From the IMG/VR virus record IMGVR_UViG_3300009496_000110, positions 1 through 20,210 of that record: DNA of 20,210 bases. The stretch is one strand, 5' to 3'. Shown here piece after piece: positions 14,160 to 20,210 of the stretch (its first letter is position 1; each line of letters starts with the position of its first letter). Under the pieces are notes generated by a model that was given only the letters and a program-made list of their open reading frames with translations, searched no databases and was not told where the DNA came from. Both the position numbers and the translations under genes were made by a program. Source of the stretch: a virus.

Positions 14160-15764
14160 TTAAAGTTGATAACCAAAGTCATCAGGGGCTTGTATGTTGC
14201 CTAAGTTTATTTGCTGTCCTGGTGATGGAATAGCTGGTGGAACATAACCACTAAACAAAGAACCTGTATCGTATGGGTTAGTTACTTCAGGTAAGAAAAT
14301 ACTGCTTAAGAAGTCACTACCGCCTAAAAAAGAGTCAGTAGCTGTTGTAGGCAGTGTTAGCATATCTTGAGTAGACTCTCTACCGCCTAGAATACTACCT
14401 AATAAACCACCACCAAAGCTACCAGTTGTAGGGTCTTGTCTGCCTGCTACAGAGTTAAGCAGATTCTGTAATTGTATTCCCCTGTTTATCTCAGCAGTTT
14501 GAGAGCCTTCCAACAGCGCCTCAATACCAGCTAAACCAGCTTGCTGTTGGAACTGAGCGCCTGATCTGCGACCAATATCAGCAAACCCAGCAGGAATCTG
14601 ACTAGCCTGTAGTAAATCTAGTGCTTGCTGCTGTGGCATGTAACCAGCACCCAACAAACCACCAGCAATACCAGCAGCTTGTTGTTGTTCAGCCAATGCC
14701 TGCTGTCTAGCACCTACGTTAGCCCGTGCCATAGCCTCCTGTCGTGCAGTCTCCATAGCCAGTAGCTCAGGTGATGCACCGCCATAGGCAGCAGAGGATA
14801 GCCCTAAGCGACCTTGTGACAACATACGCTCTTCTAACGCTAGACGCTGACGTTCCTCTTCAGGTCGCTGTGTGGCTCTAATGTCTTCGTAGATGCCAGC
14901 CTGTACAGCAGCAGGGTCAGCCTGTAGTTGACTGAAGAACCCACCAGCTTGTCCCATGATTTGATTCTGTAAAGCCTGTTGCTCTGGGCTTAGTTGTGTA
15001 GTAAAGCCACCAGAAGGGTCTGTACCAATACGAGCCAGGTTACTAGTGACAGTGTAGGGTCTAAACGCTGCTGTTTCTGCACCACGCTGTCCTACCTGCT
15101 CTGCCATCTCTAAACCAGCACGACCTACCTCGTAAGGAGCAGAGATAGCTTCTTGACCTAGATAAGCCTGTCCAGCAGTGCCTAGAACATTCTGTAAGTC
15201 TATACCACCTCCCAATAGACCACCTAGAACGCCACCTAAAGCAACCTCACCAGCGCCTACTGAGCTAGGTGCAGAAGGTATGCCAGTAAGTCCTACAGTG
15301 GTAGGAGCAGCTACAGGAGCCTGTGTAGGCAGTGTAGTGTCAAAGCCTGTGTTGCCGAAAGCTATCATGTCGTTACCACGGCCTAACGTATTGCGATACT
15401 CGTTTACAAGATAGGGGTTAAGATTAGGGTTAGCCTGTGTAAACGCATTAAAAGTTTGTAAACGATCTCCTCCATACTTATTAAGGTTATTTTGGTCAAA
15501 CTCTATCTGCCTTCTGCTAAAATCGTCCACCATCTCGTTTGTAACATTTTTAGGCAATACAAGACCACCAGCACCTCCATTAACAGGCATAGACACAGGA
15601 GGCAACATACCACCAAAAGCACCACCAATGGTTTGAGTAGGGGCGTTTAAGCCTCCTCCTTGTGCAGCACCTATAGCAGTTCGTGGATCGTTAATGCGGT
15701 TAGGTGTGCCACCAGCAAACATTGTAGGCTGGCGACGAAACATCTGATCTTTTAACATAACCAT
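14160..15764 (-). CDS. Putative internal virion protein, Gly/Ala/Gln-rich (534 aa)
   Basis: The 534-residue protein starts MVMLKDQMFRRQPTMFAGG. Glycine-rich loops (GAAQGGG, GGAFGGMLPP, GGVLGGLLGGGID) precede a long helical middle rich in Gln, Ala and Arg (about residues 260-420). A Gly/Ser-rich tail follows. The repeated glycine zippers and amphipathic helices resemble membrane-active ejection proteins, and such proteins usually lie after the tail genes, as here. The ATG at 15764 follows GGAGG by 9 bases and overlaps the upstream stop (TAATG); the second in-frame Met two codons later is an alternative start. Function is inferred from composition and context only. Confidence 0.72.
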   Translation of the reverse strand: MVMLKDQMFRRQPTMFAGGTPNRINDPRTAIGAAQGGGLNAPTQTIGGAFGGMLPPVSMPVNGGAGGLVLPKNVTNEMVDDFSRRQIEFDQNNLNKYGGDRLQTFNAFTQANPNLNPYLVNEYRNTLGRGNDMIAFGNTGFDTTLPTQAPVAAPTTVGLTGIPSAPSSVGAGEVALGGVLGGLLGGGIDLQNVLGTAGQAYLGQEAISAPYEVGRAGLEMAEQVGQRGAETAAFRPYTVTSNLARIGTDPSGGFTTQLSPEQQALQNQIMGQAGGFFSQLQADPAAVQAGIYEDIRATQRPEEERQRLALEERMLSQGRLGLSSAAYGGASPELLAMETARQEAMARANVGARQQALAEQQQAAGIAGGLLGAGYMPQQQALDLLQASQIPAGFADIGRRSGAQFQQQAGLAGIEALLEGSQTAEINRGIQLQNLLNSVAGRQDPTTGSFGGGLLGSILGGRESTQDMLTLPTTATDSFLGGSDFLSSIFLPEVTNPYDTGSLFSGYVPPAIPSPGQQINLGNIQAPDDFGYQL

Positions 15765-15997
15765 TAGTACGATCCTCCAGTAATTGTATCAGCCGTCAGT
15801 GTGCCTGTGACGTTTACGGTAGCGGCTGTAACAGTACCAGTAAAAGTAGGACTAGCAGAGTTGGACTTAGTAGCCACTGCTGTCGCAATGTTGTTATATT
15901 CAGTGTCAATCTCTGTGCCTCTCACAATCTTAGCAGCATTACCAGAAGGAAGAGAATCCTTTGTAGCAAAGTTAGTTGTCTTTGTATAATCAGACAT
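15764..15997 (-). CDS. Small tail-fibre-like virion protein (77 aa)
   Basis: The protein starts MSDYTKTTNFATKDSLPSG and contains KIVRGTEIDTEYNNIATAVATK, a pattern common at the start of tail-fibre or neck-attached proteins in marine podoviruses, as I recall. After it come short repeats of TFTGTVTAATVNVTGTLTADT, the beta-strand repeat style of trimeric fibres. In many relatives this stub leads into a longer fibre or receptor-binding part; here the ORF ends at residue 77. It lies directly after the nozzle gene (TAATG overlap, GGGAGA ribosome site). This suggests an adaptor that attaches a separate fibre, or a minor virion protein. Confidence 0.75.
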   Translation of the reverse strand: MSDYTKTTNFATKDSLPSGNAAKIVRGTEIDTEYNNIATAVATKSNSASPTFTGTVTAATVNVTGTLTADTITGGSY

Positions 15998-17529
15998 TAG
16001 ATAAGTCTCCCTAATAGAGCGTGTATGTCAATTTTTTGAATAGAAAATGCAGCACCGTTTACTTCTGCTTCGATACCAATAGTTACTACCTCACCACTGC
16101 CGCTGGTATTGACCTTTGGCGTGTTGATTAGAATAGAGGAGGTGTACTCTGCTGTAGTGTTATACTCAGAAACACCATACTCACCAATGTTACTAGAGCC
16201 GAATGTAAACGCTTGTTTAATGTAGCTTTGTGTGTAGTCATAGCCCCAGTTCAATGTAGTAGGTGTGTTCTGTCCACCAATGATAGTTAAGTTAAACTTC
16301 TTCAAGAACTTCAGGTTAGAAGTGTTGCCAAAGTCCATAGCATTGCTAAAATATCTCAACTCGTACTTAACAGCACCGTCCATAAAACCTTTGTACTCTG
16401 CTATGCCGCTAGAGATACCAATGTATATCTCACCATCTTCTAACACAGCAAACGACAGAGGATACATACTAGACCAGGTAGTAGCGCGGTGAGAACCATC
16501 TTCTAAAGGTGTCCGCATATCAAAGCAGTACACAGTGTTGCTGTCTGGTAGCGTCAACAAGTAGAAAGCATTGTCAGAGCTGTACACAGACTTGATAGCG
16601 TTAGTCTGTAAAGTCACTAAGCTCATTAAGTCAGTGCGTACATTCTTGCTAATGTCGCGCATAGGCATAGACTTTTCTTGTATAGTCCTACCAAAGCTTC
16701 GTACACCAGCGTCTGATAAAAATATAATGTCAGTGCCTGTGTGCTGTACTGAGTCACGGGCTATACAGCCAACACCTTCTATGGTGTCTGTAAGCGTCAT
16801 AGAGGCAGGAGAGGATGCACCAGAGTACACAAGTATAGACTTCTTACCAAAGATGATTAGGAAGCCATTGTGAGCCGCTAGAGCCACTATCTCGTCAAAG
16901 CCTGTAGGCCATACAGTAGTGACGTCTAACGAGCCTGACGTACCACCTGTCCAAGCATGGCCGTTAAGCGTGTCAGACCAGTAGACAGTGTGCTTATCGC
17001 CTGTAACATCAGCTACAAATAACTTACCGTAGGCTGCTAAGACTTCGTTACCCTGTGGGGCAGTGCCTGTGCTGTGGCTGTGGCCTGACATAGTTTCTAG
17101 CACAAAAGAGCCTGACTCGTCTGTGCCTATCAGTGGCTCGTGGTCTCTCTGGAACATGTATACATGATTGTTTAGTGTTACTACTTTCCAGTTGTTAGCG
17201 GTAGGTGTGTAGCTACTAGGAGTAATGTCTGTTAAGGTTGAAGTGCCTTTGAATACTTTAGCGTTACCCGCTGACAGTACAACCTTATCGCCAGAGGTGT
17301 CAATAAACTCGTACATGGTTTCAATACCACGGCTACTGCCTAGCACAGAAGAGCCATTAGTAGAGACAGCTTCCCAACCCTTACGCGCACCAATACGGCC
17401 TAGCTGGTCAATAACACAGTTGTCTGCAATAGACGCAAACGATGGATTACCGCCTACGGGAGAGTCCTGTGTGTTAAGACCAAAAAAGCCTGGAGCAGCT
17501 ACTGTAATGTTCTGTAATTGTTGTGCCAT
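15997..17529 (-). CDS. Tail nozzle / DNA stabilisation protein
   Basis: The 510-residue beta-rich protein starts MAQQLQNITVAAPGFFGLNT and continues PSFASIADNCVIDQLGRIGARKGW. That start is typical of the marine podovirus nozzle or stabilisation protein, in the place of T7 gp12 or P22 gp10. Repeated strands such as HNGFLIIFGKKSILVYSG and SDAGVRSFG suit a beta-propeller that forms the distal tube and holds the packaged DNA. No signal peptide is seen. The stop overlaps the fibre-stub gene, and the start directly abuts the stop of the adaptor gene, so adaptor and nozzle are made in series. The family assignment is by recognised N-terminal pattern and gene order. Confidence 0.83.
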   Translation of the reverse strand: MAQQLQNITVAAPGFFGLNTQDSPVGGNPSFASIADNCVIDQLGRIGARKGWEAVSTNGSSVLGSSRGIETMYEFIDTSGDKVVLSAGNAKVFKGTSTLTDITPSSYTPTANNWKVVTLNNHVYMFQRDHEPLIGTDESGSFVLETMSGHSHSTGTAPQGNEVLAAYGKLFVADVTGDKHTVYWSDTLNGHAWTGGTSGSLDVTTVWPTGFDEIVALAAHNGFLIIFGKKSILVYSGASSPASMTLTDTIEGVGCIARDSVQHTGTDIIFLSDAGVRSFGRTIQEKSMPMRDISKNVRTDLMSLVTLQTNAIKSVYSSDNAFYLLTLPDSNTVYCFDMRTPLEDGSHRATTWSSMYPLSFAVLEDGEIYIGISSGIAEYKGFMDGAVKYELRYFSNAMDFGNTSNLKFLKKFNLTIIGGQNTPTTLNWGYDYTQSYIKQAFTFGSSNIGEYGVSEYNTTAEYTSSILINTPKVNTSGSGEVVTIGIEAEVNGAAFSIQKIDIHALLGRLI

Positions 17530-18174
17530 TTACGAATACCAGATAGTTTCTTCAGGATGTTGTGACGCATCAATAGCGATAGCGTCAGCCAAGGTATTAT
17601 CTGCTAGTGCAAACAACTCTGCTGCGCTAGTGCCTCCAGTCTCTCCACGCTCTCTAGCACCTAATGCGGTAGCTAGTTGGATGACTGGCGAGGAAGGTAC
17701 AGCCATGTTCTCTGCGTCTTCTGTAAAGTCTGCTGTACGGAGTACCACGTTAAAGCGTAGCTGAAACACTCCGCTAGGCTTAGGGTATACATCAACAGCA
17801 TTGTCACCGTTAGCGTCTACACCGTTAAAGCTGTAGAACTGTGGAGAACCAATAGGCGGTGTCTCAATCAAGAAAGCATTATCCATCCAACGTGAAGCGC
17901 GGTACTGCATAAAGAAGTCTGAGGTGTCGTTAATAACATCTAACAGCTTCATCCTGTTCTGTGACCCCGTCAGCACATAGTTAAACGTGTCTGTTGTGGT
18001 TGATACAGTCAGTGTAGTACGCAGAGCAGTCCAATCGTAAGCGTCTTCTACGGTACGTTTAGCATCGTTGACAAACTCACCAATAAGTTTAGAGTAAGAA
18101 GTCTGACCAACAGTGGTTACTTCGTCCTCCCGCAGTCTGCGTAATACGCTATTAACAAGTTGTAAGTAAGTCAT
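17530..18174 (-). CDS. Head-tail adaptor, tail tubular protein A (T7 gp11-like)
   Basis: The 214-residue protein starts MTYLQLVNSVLRRLREDEV and has VNDAKRTVEDAYDWTALRTTLT, the helical start of the T7 gp11-type adaptor. A beta-rich middle follows (TDTFNYVLTGSQNRMKLLDV), with the variant DVYPKPSGVFQLRF. Rings of this protein join the portal to the nozzle in the short tail. The length matches the family (about 200 residues). It is encoded directly before the nozzle gene with no gap between stop and start. The start overlaps the stop of the 614-residue gene (TAATG). Confidence 0.9.
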   Translation of the reverse strand: MTYLQLVNSVLRRLREDEVTTVGQTSYSKLIGEFVNDAKRTVEDAYDWTALRTTLTVSTTTDTFNYVLTGSQNRMKLLDVINDTSDFFMQYRASRWMDNAFLIETPPIGSPQFYSFNGVDANGDNAVDVYPKPSGVFQLRFNVVLRTADFTEDAENMAVPSSPVIQLATALGARERGETGGTSAAELFALADNTLADAIAIDASQHPEETIWYS

Positions 18175-20018
18175 TAGAAATTGTAGCTCCGTGGTTGTTG
18201 CTCGTAAATTGTGCCTTCAAAAAAGCCATCAGATTCCTCTGTAGAATCTGGATATGTTAGTTCTAATTCTAATTCTTGTGACTGATCAAAAGGACTGTTT
18301 AAGTCAATGTAGTCTAGGCGCTCTTGTGTGCCTTCCATTGGTGTCTTAAACTTAAACAACTCGTCACCAAACAAAGCATCTGTTGTGCGTGTAGAAGAAG
18401 GCTGTGTTGCTGGTTCGCCTGTATCTGATACCTGTGTAAACTGTAGACCAAACTGACCTAAGTTGGGGTTGAAGTTAGGTATATTTAAACTAGGCAAGTC
18501 TATGCTAGTGCTGGGCAGTGCTTGTCTAACAGCAGTGTCTACAGCAGAAAAAGCATCGCCTACAGGTTGTATCACAGCATCATCAAAAGCCTTAGCTACT
18601 TCTCTAGTAGGCTGTATAACAGCTTGATCTACGGCTCTACCACCTGCTCTAACAACATCTTCAGTTGTTCTACCTGCTTGTCTAATAGCATCTTCAATAG
18701 GGTCTAAGTCGCTAGTGTCTATGCCTTCAACAAACTTAGCTGCGGCTGTGCCTATTCGCCCTATAGGACGTACAGCGGCTCTAGCAATGTCTTCAACAAC
18801 ACCTAAGTCAACGTCCACACCGTCTAAGTTTAAACCACCGCCTTCTGTAACATACTTACCTAAGCCAGCAACAAGTGCCGTGTCAAAGTCTGCACCGCCA
18901 GCTAGTTTATCAACGACCTTAACCATGCCTGCTTTAACATCATCAGCTTGGAATCTACCTAGCAAGTCTGAGTCTACAGGGATGTCCTTAAATGCTTTGT
19001 CAAGGGCTTCGTTACCAAACTTACCTACAATAAAGCTCGTAGGATCGCCCGTAGCTGCTGCGCTTAATAGACCAACAGAGTCAGCATATCCTAAATTTGC
19101 TATGCCTTTACCAGCCGCTGCTGCGCCTGTAGCTCCTGCTTCTGGAGGAACTAGCATGCCTGATTTTTGTAGAGCAGGAACAGCTAAAGAAAGATAATCT
19201 CCACCATGAAGAGTCTCTCCGCTTATTGCTTTAGCGCCTGTTATAAAACCTTCAGAAAGACCGCCAGTAGCTACACCAAGGGCTGCTCTAACAACAGGGT
19301 TAATGCTTGATAAAACACTTTCTGGTTTTTGATAGACTGTTGAGTAAGTACCTACTGGGCCGTAAGCCTCGTAAGAGCCAGATGCTTTATAGTCATCGCC
19401 TAAAGTTCTAGCTAAAACATCTTCGCTTAACCCTGTAGTTAAATACAGAGTCTGGCCATCCTTTTCTATAGAAGGGGGTATTTTATTTTTAGTGATGTAC
19501 TCAGCAGTTGCTTCTGTCGCTGCTCTGTTGCTTACACTAGAAGGGCCGCTATAGCCTGCTCTAGCAAAGTCACCTGGATCAAACTGATTGTAGTTTATTT
19601 TAGAGGCAGTTTGTTTAACACTTTTGTCTATATTCCCAAGAAAAGAACCTAAGCCAGCTAATGCTTGGTCAGGAGAATCGTAAGTCCTACCTGATGAATA
19701 AGTAGGAGCCACTATGCCGCCATAAGTATTTAAGTTTAAAGAAGGAGCTTTTCCAGATTCTATATCATCTACTGCTTTTTTCTCAGCCGCAGACATTTCT
19801 GAATAAAACTTAGCTTCTCTTCCTCCTGTAACAATGGGCTGACGGCTTTGTCCAATTACTTTACCACTACTGTCCGTAATGTCTACCATTTTAAATTCTG
19901 TAGAACTAAGAGGACTTATGTTAGCACCTTGCACAGCAGACGGAGAAGGACGCAAAGCTGCTCTAGTAGCAACTGCATCGTTAATTCGTTTGTTTCTAGT
20001 CCAGCTTCCTCCACCCAT
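18174..20018 (-). CDS. Large virion protein candidate between holin and adaptor (614 aa)
   Basis: The 614-residue protein starts MGGGSWTRNKRINDAVATRA. It has a Gly/Ala-rich hydrophobic middle (about 270-330), then serial amphipathic helices with a repeated pattern. Examples are RPIGRIGTAAAKF, DAIRQAGRTTEDVVRAGGRA, VDQAVIQPTREVAKAFDDA and VIQPVGDAFSAVDTAVRQA. The end is acidic (ELELELTYPDSTEESDGF). The AVIQP phrase occurs twice, 23 residues apart. No catalytic motif is recognised. Placement between a holin-like gene and the adaptor, plus helix repeats that could line a channel or wrap DNA, suggests a head-interior or ejection protein. The start shares a base with the holin stop; the ribosome binding site is CAGAGAGAA. 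Confidence 0.7.
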   Translation of the reverse strand: MGGGSWTRNKRINDAVATRAALRPSPSAVQGANISPLSSTEFKMVDITDSSGKVIGQSRQPIVTGGREAKFYSEMSAAEKKAVDDIESGKAPSLNLNTYGGIVAPTYSSGRTYDSPDQALAGLGSFLGNIDKSVKQTASKINYNQFDPGDFARAGYSGPSSVSNRAATEATAEYITKNKIPPSIEKDGQTLYLTTGLSEDVLARTLGDDYKASGSYEAYGPVGTYSTVYQKPESVLSSINPVVRAALGVATGGLSEGFITGAKAISGETLHGGDYLSLAVPALQKSGMLVPPEAGATGAAAAGKGIANLGYADSVGLLSAAATGDPTSFIVGKFGNEALDKAFKDIPVDSDLLGRFQADDVKAGMVKVVDKLAGGADFDTALVAGLGKYVTEGGGLNLDGVDVDLGVVEDIARAAVRPIGRIGTAAAKFVEGIDTSDLDPIEDAIRQAGRTTEDVVRAGGRAVDQAVIQPTREVAKAFDDAVIQPVGDAFSAVDTAVRQALPSTSIDLPSLNIPNFNPNLGQFGLQFTQVSDTGEPATQPSSTRTTDALFGDELFKFKTPMEGTQERLDYIDLNSPFDQSQELELELTYPDSTEESDGFFEGTIYEQQPRSYNF

Positions 20019-20210
20019 TATCGTTCTCTCTGTACGTTTTTAGTCTTCTCTACTGTACGCATAGCACCTAAGCCTAACATACCCATTAGTACACTTGTGA
20101 GTAATGAGCTATCAACAGGTGGGACAGTAAACCAGATGCCTAGTATTGGAGCTAGGATAGTAGAATAGAATAAGGCTAGTCCACATATCCAGCCTATAGC
20201 GGGTCGCCAG
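20018..20210 (-). CDS. Putative 3TM holin, C-terminal 63 residues (5' end cut)
   Basis: The window edge cuts this gene. The visible part starts WRPAIGWICGLALFYSTILAP and has two hydrophobic segments: residues about 5-29, and 35-50 (SLLTSVLMGMLGLGAM). It ends RTVEKTKNVQRER. The order RP-x-x-GW, then LLGLG followed by RT-x-EK, is the pattern of the GTA-type 3TM holin family, which opens the inner membrane at lysis. The first membrane segment would lie beyond the window. It was found by translating 20018-20210 on the - strand, where the frame is open to the edge. The stop overlaps the start of the next gene (TAATG), so the holin heads or joins the structural operon. Confidence 0.75.
   Translation of the reverse strand, partial: WRPAIGWICGLALFYSTILAPILGIWFTVPPVDSSLLTSVLMGMLGLGAMRTVEKTKNVQRER

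Noticed and set aside
17225-17764. 179-residue + strand frame
   Set aside because: It spans the adaptor/nozzle junction in antisense and shows no recognisable protein features.
1-20210. tRNA genes, integrase, attachment sites, insertion sequences
   Set aside because: None were recognised by eye. There are no cloverleaf-like segments in the few gaps and no recombinase or transposase motifs in any reading frame.

Overview
The window looks like part of the genome of a tailed phage with a short-tail (podovirus) plan, most like the T7-related podoviruses known from marine environments. The evidence is a replication module with a T7 gp4-type primase-helicase, a T7-type family A DNA polymerase, a gp6-like exonuclease and a gp1.7-like DUF3310 protein. 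It sits next to an adenosylcobalamin-dependent (class II) ribonucleotide reductase and a cassette of gp11-like adaptor, nozzle and putative ejection proteins. A B12-dependent reductase beside a T7-like polymerase is a combination known from marine podoviruses, including roseobacter phages of the cobavirus type. That placement is inference from remembered family features; the host cannot be fixed from this window. No terminase, portal, capsid, RNA polymerase, lysin or integrase gene is visible; some of these must lie outside the window.

Layout: positions 1-509 are non-coding, with an array of sixteen 11-13 bp repeats (211-392) and an inverted repeat (401-426). Positions 510-2365 hold eight small + strand genes of unknown function, tightly overlapped; two look like small helix-turn-helix proteins. 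Positions 2365-5914 hold primase-helicase, two small genes and DNA polymerase. A near-perfect sigma70-type promoter with two palindromes (5911-5963) then precedes a second + strand block. That block carries a putative ssDNA-binding protein, 5'-3' exonuclease, HNH nuclease, a probable HNH/AP2 homing endonuclease, metallophosphoesterase, a small conserved protein, DUF3310 protein and the reductase (5987-11087).

A bidirectional terminator hairpin (11102-11138) separates this arm from a convergent - strand arm. Read in its own direction (from 20210 down to 11140), that arm encodes the C-terminal part of a 3TM holin-like protein, a 614-residue virion protein candidate, the head-tail adaptor and a nozzle/stabilisation protein. 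It continues with a 77-residue fibre-stub protein and three large proteins (534, 417 and 584 aa) that are candidates for virion or DNA-ejection proteins.

Functionally, the + arm takes over the host (small genes), copies DNA (primase-helicase, polymerase, SSB, exonuclease) and supplies dNTPs (reductase, DUF3310). The - arm builds the neck, tail and ejection apparatus. Almost every junction in both arms is a 1-4 bp stop/start overlap (ATGA or GTGA in the early arm, TAATG in the late arm), so translation within each block is probably coupled.
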